A stretch of DNA of 64,000 nt, from assembly GCF_007003975.1 (NCBI RefSeq), contig NZ_VFTC01000001.1:620001-684000 (forward strand), in the 5' to 3' direction. The notes beneath the pieces were generated by a model. It ran no database searches. It saw nothing but the letters and a program-made list of their open reading frames with translations, and had not been told where the DNA came from. How positions within the stretch are numbered: the stretch's first letter is position 1; each line of letters starts with the position of its first letter. Origin of the DNA: Mesorhizobium sp. WSM4306 (GTDB lineage: Bacteria > Pseudomonadota > Alphaproteobacteria > Rhizobiales > Rhizobiaceae). The position numbers and the translations under genes are program-made. Below, piece by piece: positions 57,380 to 64,000 of the stretch.

Positions 57380-58401
57380 CAGGCGGTTTCCCCAATTTGG
57401 TATGCTTTGGCCGGTAGCGTGTCGTTTGAAGGCTCGGCGATCAGCATGCGGCGGTCGCGGCCGAGCCACAGCTTGACGGTGAGCCTGGCTTCGTTGCCGC
57501 CGCGCGGCTCGAACTCCTGGGCATCTTCGAGGTCGAGCCCGGCCTCGGCAAACCATTCTGATATCTGCCGGTCGGAAAAACCCAGTCTGACATGCGCATG
57601 CTGATCACGCAGGAACTCCAGCGTATGCGGCGCGAAGTCGACGATCACCAGCCGGCCCGCCGGGCGCAGCAGCCTCGCCGCCTCCCGGATGGCGCGGGCG
57701 GGGTCATCGAGATAGTGCAGCACCTGATGGATGGTGACGAGGTCGAAGGCATCGCGCTCGACCGGCGGCGCAAAGATGTCACCCTGGCGGACCTGCGCAT
57801 TGGCAATGCCGGCCTTGTCGAGATTGGCGCGCGCCACCGTCAGCATCTCGCGCGACATATCGATGCCGACGCCACGCCGGTAGAGCGGCGAGAAGATCTC
57901 AAGGAGGCGCCCGGTGCCGGTGCCAAGATCGAGCATCGACTGGAACGGCCGCTTGCCGACCAGTTTGAGGAGTGCTGCTTCCACGGCACGGTCCGGCACA
58001 TGCAGCGAGCGGATGTGATCCCAGCTGGCAGCGTTTTCGGAGAAGTATTCGGCGGCGCGGTCCTGCCGCTTGCGCTTGACGGCAGCCAGCCGCTCGAGAT
58101 CGCGCTCGACCTGCGGGTCGGCGCCGCGAATGCCGGAGACCAGACCCATGACGAAGTCGCGGGCAGAATCGGTATCCGACAACCGGAAGAACGCCCATGA
58201 GCCCTCCTGGTAGCGGCCGATCAGCCCTGCTTCCATCAGCAGCTTCAGATGGCGCGACACGCGCGGCTGCGACTGGCTGAGGATCTCGGTGAGATCGGAC
58301 ACGGTAAGGTCGCCACGCGACAACAGGGCCAGGATGCGCAAGCGGCTGGATTCGGCCGCCGCCTTCAACGTATCCACCATCGTATCGAGCGAGACATGCA
58401 T
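57379..58401 (-). CDS. ArsR-type regulator fused to a SAM-dependent methyltransferase domain (SahR-like)
   Basis: A 340-residue fusion. Residues 1-90 form an ArsR winged helix (ILALLSRGDLTVSDLTEILSQSQPRVSRHLKLL); from about 145 a class I methyltransferase follows, with motif I LDLGTGTGRLLEI, GIDMSREML and LVIVDFAPH. This architecture and the coupling to metF match SahR, the proteobacterial repressor that senses S-adenosylhomocysteine and controls methionine-cycle genes. The start at 58401 is chosen by homology; an ATG at 58497 would run through the operator. Confidence 0.85.
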   Translation of the reverse strand: MHVSLDTMVDTLKAAAESSRLRILALLSRGDLTVSDLTEILSQSQPRVSRHLKLLMEAGLIGRYQEGSWAFFRLSDTDSARDFVMGLVSGIRGADPQVERDLERLAAVKRKRQDRAAEYFSENAASWDHIRSLHVPDRAVEAALLKLVGKRPFQSMLDLGTGTGRLLEIFSPLYRRGVGIDMSREMLTVARANLDKAGIANAQVRQGDIFAPPVERDAFDLVTIHQVLHYLDDPARAIREAARLLRPAGRLVIVDFAPHTLEFLRDQHAHVRLGFSDRQISEWFAEAGLDLEDAQEFEPRGGNEARLTVKLWLGRDRRMLIAEPSNDTLPAKAYQIGETA

Positions 58402-58424
58402 TGGCGTATTCTCGTTGAAAAGAT

Positions 58425-58440
58425 ATAAACATATGTTTAT
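58425..58440. promoter_or_regulatory. Palindromic operator of the ArsR-MT/metF operon
   Basis: ATAAACATATGTTTAT is a perfect 16-base palindrome 24 bases before the regulator start. ArsR-family and SahR sites are AT-rich palindromes of this kind, so autoregulation is likely. It also lies between the operon and the divergent trmO. Confidence 0.75.
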
Positions 58441-58568
58441 GTCAGATTTGGCGACATGGCAAGGCCTATGTCGCTTCCTGACAAGAAAATGCCGCACGCG
58501 TGATCCCCATGCCCAGGAAGCGCTTTTCCGTCACGATCGACTGGAAACTTGTGCTAGAGGCGAAAGCC

Positions 58569-59075
58569 ATGTTCGAGACGCGCGACGGCGAAAAGCTCCT
58601 GCAATCAGACCCGGCTGGCATGCCGCCCGATGGCCACATCGTGTTCATCGGCCGCGTCGCCTCGCCATGGACATCTAGGGAAAGCTGCCCGAAGAACATG
58701 CGAGCGGCCCGCGAAACCGGACAGGCGGCGACGGTTTTCATCGACCCACCCTATCGCGAGGGCCTGCTTGCGCTGGAGCGCGCCAGCCACATCATCATAC
58801 TGTCCTGGTTGCATCACGCGCCGCGGCGACTGATTGTGCAAAAACCCCGCCATGCGGCTGAACCGAAAGGCGTTTTCTCGCTGCGCTCCCCGGCCCGGCC
58901 GAACCCGATCGGACTGCATGTCGCCGGACTGATCACGGTCGACATCGGCAGTGGCCGCATCGATATCGACGCTATCGATGTGCTCGACGGCACGCCGGTG
59001 ATCGACATCAAGCCCTATTTCGCCTCGACAGACGCGTTTGCCGAGGCGACCATTGCCGGGCGCGACGAGACATGA
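58569..59075 (+). CDS. trmO: tRNA (N6-threonylcarbamoyladenosine(37)-N6)-methyltransferase TrmO
   Basis: A 168-residue TsaA/UPF0066 protein that methylates t6A37 of tRNA. VFIGRVASPW near residue 24, CPKNMRAA, FIDPPYREGLLALERASHIIILSWLHHA, and the signature SLRSPARPNPIGLHVA (RSPxRPNPIG) are diagnostic. The start at 58569 follows GAGGCGAAAGCC; ATGs at 58500-58509 have no good site. It overlaps the DUF2293 gene by 4 bases. Confidence 0.9.
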   Translation: MFETRDGEKLLQSDPAGMPPDGHIVFIGRVASPWTSRESCPKNMRAARETGQAATVFIDPPYREGLLALERASHIIILSWLHHAPRRLIVQKPRHAAEPKGVFSLRSPARPNPIGLHVAGLITVDIGSGRIDIDAIDVLDGTPVIDIKPYFASTDAFAEATIAGRDET

Positions 59076-59386
59076 GCGCGCCCACCGGCCGTCGCCGCGC
59101 CATCGCCAAGGCGCTGACCGCACTGCTGCCGCTGGCGCCCTATGCCGATATGGAGAAAATCCGCGCCGAGGCAGGGGCGGTGCATATGAAGACGCTGCCG
59201 CCGGGCATTGCCGTATGGCTGGCAACGATCGCCCATATCAGGCACGGCCATACCGACTATGAGAAACTGCTGGCCGACGGCTACGACCGCGACTCGGCGC
59301 GGTTCTTCGTCATCGAGCAGACCAACATGGTGCTGACCCGCTGGCGCGCCACCCGCCTGCTCGACGCCGACGATGAAGAGGAATGA
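59072..59386 (+). CDS. DUF2293 domain-containing protein
   Basis: A 104-residue protein of the DUF2293 family: RRRAIAKALTALLPLAPYADMEKIRAEA, then HIRHGHTDYEKLLADGYDRDSARFFV, an acidic LLDADDEEE tail. Function unknown. Its ATG overlaps the trmO stop, so both are probably translated together. Confidence 0.82.
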   Translation: MSAPTGRRRAIAKALTALLPLAPYADMEKIRAEAGAVHMKTLPPGIAVWLATIAHIRHGHTDYEKLLADGYDRDSARFFVIEQTNMVLTRWRATRLLDADDEEE

Positions 59387-59394
59387 CTCTTTTT

Positions 59395-59441
59395 GTGCAT
59401 GTCGTTGTCTCAAAACCGGGACCACTTTTGAGCGACATGCA
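59395..59441. repeat. Dispersed palindromic repeat, GCATGTCG type
   Basis: GTGCATGTCGTTGTCTCAAAA faces CACTTTTGAGCGACATGCA, between two convergent genes. A family copy like 49481 and 55951. Confidence 0.8.
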
Positions 59442-59446
59442 TTAGG

Positions 59447-59953
59447 CTATTGCCGGCTCAGCACGGCAACGGCGTTGTATGGCTGGCCGTCGGCCTGCCC
59501 GACCCAGGTCCAGGACAGGCTTCCCTTGAAGAACCGGACCGTGATGCCGCCGCCATCGATGCACTTGTCCTGGCCGTAGGTGATGTTCTCCCTGTATTCC
59601 GCCGAACTGTCGTCCCGGGAAATCTGGGTCAGGGATCCTCCACAGCCGAGCGAAGGATAATCGATCGACCCAGCGCCATCGCCAATCGTCATGGCGATCG
59701 CCCAGTCGGCGCCGGCAGCCCCGGCCGGACTTTGATGGCCGCTGCCGGTCCAGACGCCGTTGAGCCCGGTCGCGTTGACCACGCAAGGCACGTTCTGGAA
59801 GATCGGCGTCAGTTCGCTGCCCGTCTTCTCGCAGCGATAGGTCTGGCCGTTCTGGCACAGCTCCTCCCCCTCGCGAGCGCACTGCGCAAAGGCCTCGCCG
59901 GTGATGATGACGAGGAAAATTGCAAAGATGATGGTCTGAAAACGCCTGCCCAT
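59447..59953 (-). CDS. Secreted cysteine-containing protein of unknown function
   Basis: A 168-residue exported protein with a signal peptide (MGRRFQTIIFAIFLVIITGEAFAQ). The mature part contains six cysteines, the first four in CAREGEELCQNGQTYRCEKT and NVPCVV, suggesting disulfides, then a Gly/Ser-rich stretch with the typical RxxxITYGQDKCID region near the end. Start supported by GGGAGGGG 6 bases upstream. No family can be named. Confidence 0.72.
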   Translation of the reverse strand: MGRRFQTIIFAIFLVIITGEAFAQCAREGEELCQNGQTYRCEKTGSELTPIFQNVPCVVNATGLNGVWTGSGHQSPAGAAGADWAIAMTIGDGAGSIDYPSLGCGGSLTQISRDDSSAEYRENITYGQDKCIDGGGITVRFFKGSLSWTWVGQADGQPYNAVAVLSRQ

Positions 59954-60106
59954 GTTGCCCCTCCCGGCTGGATATTTTCAAGGCAGACCCTAGGGCATAT
60001 CCAATATCCGACCTAGGACAAACAGCATCACCCGGGTGGCTCTATGCCTTCTGCCCGGGGTTATTAGCTTGAACCATGCCGCATTGAGCCGAAAGGGCCG
60101 GTCGCC

Positions 60107-61069
60107 ATGAACCGAAGCGCCGCAGCCGGTAGTATTGTGCCACTACCAACTCTGTCAGACCGCCATATCGATCCGCATTCCTATCCCGACGGCATCGCGT
60201 TCCTCGACGGTCAGTATCTGCCGATGTCGCAGGCGAAAATCTCGGTGCTGGACTGGGGCTTTCTGCATTCCGACGCCACCTACGACACCGTGCATGTCTG
60301 GAACGGCAGCTTCTTCCGCCTCGACCTGCATCTCGACCGCTTCTTCGGCGGGCTGGACAAGCTGCGCATGACGATCCCGTTCGATCGCGATGGCGTCAGC
60401 GAGATCCTGCACAATTGCGTGGCGCTCTCGGGCCACCGCGCCGCCTATGTCGAGATGCTGTGCACGCGCGGGGCTTCGCCGACCTTCAGCCGCGATCCGC
60501 GCCAGGCGGTCAACCGCTTCATGACCTTCGCCGTTCCTTTCGGTTCGGTCGCCAATGCCGAGCAGTTGCGGCGCGGACTGCATGTCGCCATCAGCGACAA
60601 GGTGCGCATTCCGCCGCCCTCGATCGATCCGGCGATCAAGAACTACCACTGGCTTGATCTGGTGCGCGGTCTCTACGATGCCTATGACCGTGGCGCCGAG
60701 ACGGCGCTCATTCTCGACTTCAACGGCAATATCGCCGAAGGTCCCGGCTTCAACGTGTTCTGCGTCAAGGCTGGCCAACTGTCGACGCCGGCCATCGGCG
60801 TGCTGCCCGGCATCACCCGGCGCACTGTCTTCGATCTTTGCGCCGAAGCCGGCCTTGCCGCCACCCCGGCCGATGTCAGCGTCGCCGCGCTGAAGGGAGC
60901 CGACGAAGTCTTCATCACCTCCACGGCCGGCGGCATCATGCCGGTGACGGTGATCGACGGCGCTCCTGTCGCCGACGGCAAGATAGGCGCAATCACCAGC
61001 CGATTGATGGCGCTCTACTGGCAAAAGCATGACGACCCGGCCTGGTCGAGCCCGGTGCGCTACCCCTGA
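60107..61069 (+). CDS. Class IV aminotransferase (BCAT/D-amino acid type)
   Basis: A 320-residue fold-type IV PLP enzyme. The usual order is present: AFLDGQYLPMSQAKISVLDWGFLHSDATYDTV near residue 32-62, the PLP lysine K178 in AIKNYHWLD, ILDFNGNIAEGPGFNVF (Glu interacting with PLP), and VLPGITRRTVFDLC, then EVFITSTAGGIMPV. The sequence fits branched-chain or D-amino acid aminotransferases; the substrate cannot be decided by motif alone. Confidence 0.87.
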   Translation: MNRSAAAGSIVPLPTLSDRHIDPHSYPDGIAFLDGQYLPMSQAKISVLDWGFLHSDATYDTVHVWNGSFFRLDLHLDRFFGGLDKLRMTIPFDRDGVSEILHNCVALSGHRAAYVEMLCTRGASPTFSRDPRQAVNRFMTFAVPFGSVANAEQLRRGLHVAISDKVRIPPPSIDPAIKNYHWLDLVRGLYDAYDRGAETALILDFNGNIAEGPGFNVFCVKAGQLSTPAIGVLPGITRRTVFDLCAEAGLAATPADVSVAALKGADEVFITSTAGGIMPVTVIDGAPVADGKIGAITSRLMALYWQKHDDPAWSSPVRYP

Positions 61070-61220
61070 CCAGCCGAGCGCCTTGCTCAGCCGGACGGTC
61101 GGGGCAAAAAGATTCCTCCTCGCCTCTGGAAAATCGCGCGATGCGCCGTATATGGCAGAAACGGAGAAGCCTCCGTTTCCATCCCCAATTCACGGCCCGC
61201 ATGGGCAAGGATTCCACATC

Positions 61221-62063
61221 ATGACATCAAAGGTTTGGTTCATCACCGGATCGTCGAAAGGTTTTGGCCGCGTCTGGGCCGAGGCAGCGCTCGCCCGTGG
61301 CGACCGTGTCGCCGCAACTGCCCGCGATGCCGGCACGCTCGCCGATCTCGTCGCAGAATACGGCGTCAACATCGCCGCGATAAAGCTCGACGTCACCGAC
61401 AAGAAAGCCGTCGATGCGGCAATAGCCGAGGCGCACAAGCGCTTTGGCCGGCTCGACGTCGTCATCAACAATGCCGGCTATGGCCATTTCGGCGCCATCG
61501 AGGAAGTCAGCGAACAGGAAGCCCGCGACCAGATCGAGACCAACGTCTTCGGCGCGCTCTGGGTCACCCAGGCGGCGCTGCCGATCATGCGGGCGCAGCG
61601 TTCCGGCCACATCATCCAGATCTCGTCGATTGGCGGCGTCAACGCCTTTGCCTCGCTCGGCCTCTATCACGCCTCGAAATGGGCGCTCGAAGCCTTCAGC
61701 CAGTCGCTCAGCCTGGAAGTCGCTGAGTTCGGCATTCATGTGACGCTGGTCGAGCCGGGCGGCTTCTCGACCGACTGGTCCGGCGCCTCTGCCAAGACCT
61801 CGAAAGCGATCGAGGCCTATGCACCCGCCCGCGCCGCCATGGCCGAGCGCCGCAGCCGCGCCGTGGCCGGCGATCCCGACGCCACCGGACCGGCAATGCT
61901 CGAAATCGTCGATGCTGCCGAGCCGCCGCTGCGAGTGTTCTTCGGCGACGGCGGCCTGCCGATGATCAAGCAGGAGTACGCCAACCGCATCGCGCTTTGG
62001 GAAAAATGGGACCACGTTTCCATCGAGGCGCAGGGCGCGAAGAAGAACCGCAAGGCGGCCTGA
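61221..62063 (+). CDS. SDR family oxidoreductase
   Basis: A 280-residue short-chain dehydrogenase. Cofactor motif TGSSKGFG near residues 9-16, NNAGYGHFGA (NNAG) near 84, the active-site YHASK, and LVEPGGFSTDW after it. The KGFG and GFSTDW stretches resemble the oxidoreductases often labelled retinol- or 3-oxoacyl-reductase-like. The start at 61221 follows AAGGATTCCACATC; upstream ATGs at 61029 and 61152 have no family resemblance. Confidence 0.85.
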   Translation: MTSKVWFITGSSKGFGRVWAEAALARGDRVAATARDAGTLADLVAEYGVNIAAIKLDVTDKKAVDAAIAEAHKRFGRLDVVINNAGYGHFGAIEEVSEQEARDQIETNVFGALWVTQAALPIMRAQRSGHIIQISSIGGVNAFASLGLYHASKWALEAFSQSLSLEVAEFGIHVTLVEPGGFSTDWSGASAKTSKAIEAYAPARAAMAERRSRAVAGDPDATGPAMLEIVDAAEPPLRVFFGDGGLPMIKQEYANRIALWEKWDHVSIEAQGAKKNRKAA

Positions 62064-62124
62064 ACACGTCTGTTAAATCCGGCTGCGCCGTCCCGGCGGC
62101 GCAGCCGGCTCTCGTATCGCAGAG

Positions 62125-62763
62125 TTACGGTCGATAAATCCACTGCTCCGGCACGCGCACCGAGATCTCTTCGCCGACCGTGACGTTGCCCGGTTTCTCG
62201 ACCCAGGCAACCAGGCCGCGCAGCCGCTTCGCCGCCTTCGGGAAGGCCAGCGCGCCCGTCTCGTGATCGGCCATATCAGCATTCTCGGCGACTGAACGCC
62301 CGGCGAGCCGACACGGCCCATTCTGCGTATCGACCTTGATCGTCACCCCGCCTTTGAAAAACAGCAGCGTGCCTGACGGCAACATCGAGAGACGCGGCAC
62401 GCCTTCGATCACCAGGTTGGCGCCTATCCATTCCGGCTTAATCTCGGCTAGTCCCATCCGCTTAGCGACGACGGCGAGCTCGTCCGCCGCGACAATCGAT
62501 ACCTGTCGCTCGTTACGCATTTCGGTGCCGCGCGGATACCAGGGTTCGCGCCCGCCGGAGCGTCGCGTAGCGCCGGCATGAAAGTCGCCTGATATGCCGT
62601 CGAAGCCAAGCTGCAATGCTTCCACCGGGCGAGTCTGAAAATGATCTGATGGCGCGACGTAGAGTGCCGCCACTTTGGCGGCCAGTTTCTTGGCCGGGAT
62701 GATTTCGACCGGCTTCTCAGCTTCGGGGAAAAGGTCCAGCGTGGTGTCCTGTCTCTGAATCAT
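62125..62763 (-). CDS. MOSC domain-containing protein
   Basis: A 212-residue protein with a MOSC beta-barrel (LQLGFDGISGDFHAGATRR, QVSIVAADELAVV, GANLVIEGVPRLSMLPSGTLLFF, and the conserved NGPCRLAG with the molybdopterin-binding cysteine). The family is molybdenum cofactor sulfurase C-terminal-like. Its start lies inside the tetR 3' end, an overlap of 47 bases, so expression is likely coupled to it. Substrate unknown. Confidence 0.82.
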   Translation of the reverse strand: MIQRQDTTLDLFPEAEKPVEIIPAKKLAAKVAALYVAPSDHFQTRPVEALQLGFDGISGDFHAGATRRSGGREPWYPRGTEMRNERQVSIVAADELAVVAKRMGLAEIKPEWIGANLVIEGVPRLSMLPSGTLLFFKGGVTIKVDTQNGPCRLAGRSVAENADMADHETGALAFPKAAKRLRGLVAWVEKPGNVTVGEEISVRVPEQWIYRP

Positions 62764-63388
62764 GCCGTTGGTTTTGCCTCCCGAACGGCAAGGCCGCAAG
62801 AGCGGTTTCGGCCAAAGCCCGCAGCTCTTCCACCGAAGCGCCGTCCCGCGCCTGGATCGACATGCCGTTCATGGTCCCGGCCAGGTATTTGGCGAAGCCC
62901 TCGACGGAAATTCCTTCCGGCAAGTCACCTTTTGCCTTGCCCTGCGCCAGCCGTCCAGCGATCGCCGCTTCGCTCGCCTTGCGATATGTCTTGAGTTCAT
63001 CGGCAATGGCTTGCGCCTGCGGTGAGGTCGCCAGCGCACCGCTGACGAACAGGCAGCCACCGGGCTTGCCGGGCCTGGAATAGGCCTCCGCTGCCCCGAG
63101 CAGCAACCGCCGGATGGCCTCCCCCGTCGACACCGGTGCGCTCAACGCCTCCAGCGCAAAGCCGATCTCTGTCTGGTGGTAGCGCTCAAGCGCCTTGCGG
63201 AACAAAGTCTCCTTGTCGGTGAAGGCATTGTAGATCTGCGGCGGCGTCAGCCCCATCGCCTCGCGCAGCATGGTGAGTGACGTCGCCTCGTAGCCATGCT
63301 CCCAGAACAGATGCATCGCCGCATCCAGTGCCCGGTCGGGGTCGAAGGCACGCGGGCGGCCGCCACGTGACTTTTCCAAATTATCCAT
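62717..63388 (-). CDS. TetR/AcrR family transcriptional regulator
   Basis: A 223-residue repressor. N-terminal helix-turn-helix at about 10-60: RGGRPRAFDPDRALDAAMHLF, YEATSLTMLREAMGL and PPQIYNAFTDKETLF. The remaining all-helical part is the ligand domain. The start codon sits at the edge of palindrome TATCGATCGATA, so it probably represses its own gene and the divergent tautomerase at 63501. The last residues (SETGHHAGPFPRS) overlap the MOSC start. Confidence 0.9.
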   Translation of the reverse strand: MDNLEKSRGGRPRAFDPDRALDAAMHLFWEHGYEATSLTMLREAMGLTPPQIYNAFTDKETLFRKALERYHQTEIGFALEALSAPVSTGEAIRRLLLGAAEAYSRPGKPGGCLFVSGALATSPQAQAIADELKTYRKASEAAIAGRLAQGKAKGDLPEGISVEGFAKYLAGTMNGMSIQARDGASVEELRALAETALAALPFGRQNQRHDSETGHHAGPFPRS

Positions 63389-63450
63389 ATCGATCGATAC
63401 GAAACCTGTTGACTCATCCTATCCGCGTATCGTAACAATCGATACGAAAC
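63388..63450. promoter_or_regulatory. Operator cluster in the tetR-tautomerase divergent region
   Basis: TATCGATCGATA (63388-63399) is a perfect palindrome. ATCGATACGAAAC appears twice as direct repeats (63393-63405 and 63438-63450), and the second overlaps GTATCG-TAACAAT-CGATAC (63428-63446), an inverted repeat. The -35 TTGACT at 63409 lies between the copies, fitting repression in both directions. Confidence 0.6.
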
Positions 63451-63500
63451 ATGGCAAGCAGCAACTGCAGTCCATGCGATCTCCAGGAGAGGATACAAAA

Positions 63501-63923
63501 ATGCCCATCACCGTAACCGCACCGCAGGGCGTACTGACCCCGGCCGGAGAGCGCGAGATCCTGCCGCGTCTCAGCGCCGCCCTGATCGAAGCCTCCGGCG
63601 CCACCGGGAATGCGTTCTTCACCGCGATCGTCGGCGGTACTGTCCACATCCTGCCGCCGCACCACATCTATGCCGGCGGTGCCAATCGGCCTGTCCTCAT
63701 GGTCGAGTTGAAATTGCCCAACATCGGCCTCGGCTCGCTCGAAGCCCGCAGGGACTTCATCGCCGCTGCCGCCAGCATTGTCGCCGATCTCTGCGTGCCC
63801 GGTCACAGGCCCGAAAACACCTGGATCAACATCGTCAATGCGCCCGACGGCGGCTGGGGCATCGGTGACAGGCAATTTACCGGTGAGGCCCTCATAGCTG
63901 CCGCTACTGCGGCGGCGCAGTGA
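63501..63923 (+). CDS. Tautomerase family protein
   Basis: A 140-residue protein with the tautomerase hallmark, an N-terminal proline right after the initiator Met (MPITVTAPQG), which acts as the general base in the family. Arginine and other residues around PNIGLGSLEARRDF fit a double-length tautomerase fold like cis-3-chloroacrylic acid dehalogenases. The start at 63501 is chosen for Pro1; an ATG at 63474 would remove it. Probably the target of the divergent TetR regulator. Confidence 0.82.
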   Translation: MPITVTAPQGVLTPAGEREILPRLSAALIEASGATGNAFFTAIVGGTVHILPPHHIYAGGANRPVLMVELKLPNIGLGSLEARRDFIAAAASIVADLCVPGHRPENTWINIVNAPDGGWGIGDRQFTGEALIAAATAAAQ

Positions 63924-64000
63924 TCGGCAAACGGCACCGAGCAGGAACAACCCGATGCGCTCTCCCCTTCGCTGTTCTTCACCACCAATTGCGAACCGGC

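Noticed and set aside
1..64000. CRISPR array, transposase, integrase, prophage, tRNA or rRNA
   Set aside because: No direct-repeat array with spacers, no recombinase motif and no tRNA or rRNA core was seen on either strand.
63924..64000. Possible new gene start at the right edge
   Set aside because: A frame reading SPSLFFTTNCEP is open at the edge, but only 77 bases are available and no ribosome site supports a start.

Overview
This is a contiguous piece of a GC-rich alphaproteobacterial chromosome, most likely Mesorhizobium or a close relative in the Rhizobiales. That is inferred from a complete alphaproteobacterial division and cell-wall (dcw) cluster, a 550-residue FtsZ with a very long linker, the betaine-lipid genes btaA-btaB, an ArsR-methyltransferase fusion next to metF, and several dispersed palindromic repeats of a kind I associate with Mesorhizobium genomes. 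No phage, transposase, CRISPR array, tRNA or rRNA was found.

Layout. 1-5.2 kb is a mixed accessory stretch: a frameshifted MFS permease at the window edge, a TMEM175-like channel, an SDR enzyme, an iron-permease-like protein, the two 3' ends of a lost divergent lysR/SDR pair, a hexapeptide acyltransferase and CreA. 5.4-11.5 kb holds a SCO copper chaperone, prmA, an aminopeptidase P, an azlC-azlD exporter, an SDR and a DUF2461 gene. 10.8-37 kb is one long leftward block, in transcription order: mraZ, rsmH, ftsL, ftsI, murE, murF, mraY, murD, ftsW, murG, murC, murB, a 312-base gap, ddlB, ftsQ, ftsA, ftsZ, lpxC, bamD, recN, ligA, DUF2461. Most junctions are 1-4 base overlaps. A 10-bp-periodic TGGGN array lies upstream of mraZ, and a dense cluster of GANTC (CcrM) sites fills the gap before ddlB.

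37.3-51.7 kb carries a PLP enzyme, the RNase P RNA, several cell-wall hydrolases or amidases (an SLT transglycosylase, an AmpD-like amidase coupled to a TerB/J-domain protein, a GH25 lipoprotein and an MltB-type transglycosylase), a large hydantoinase/oxoprolinase fusion interrupted in frame by two palindromic repeat elements, and btaAB behind a near-consensus Pho box. 51.7-64 kb carries a divergent LysR/SDR pair, a type III ornithine/lysine decarboxylase, an EamA transporter, a cluster of palindromes, an unlisted 28-residue membrane peptide gene, metF with its regulator and palindromic operator, trmO-DUF2293, a class IV aminotransferase, and a TetR/MOSC versus tautomerase divergon.

Most of the window is ordinary core genome. 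The most unusual signal is the pair of palindrome-rich repeats translated inside the oxoprolinase gene (42652-42854 and 44551-44692), which together add about 115 residues to a family protein normally near 1200. Next come the GANTC cluster before ddlB-ftsQAZ, the MraZ box array, the btaA Pho box, the 28-residue peptide gene and the lysR/SDR deletion scar. No wholly new multi-gene system was found.
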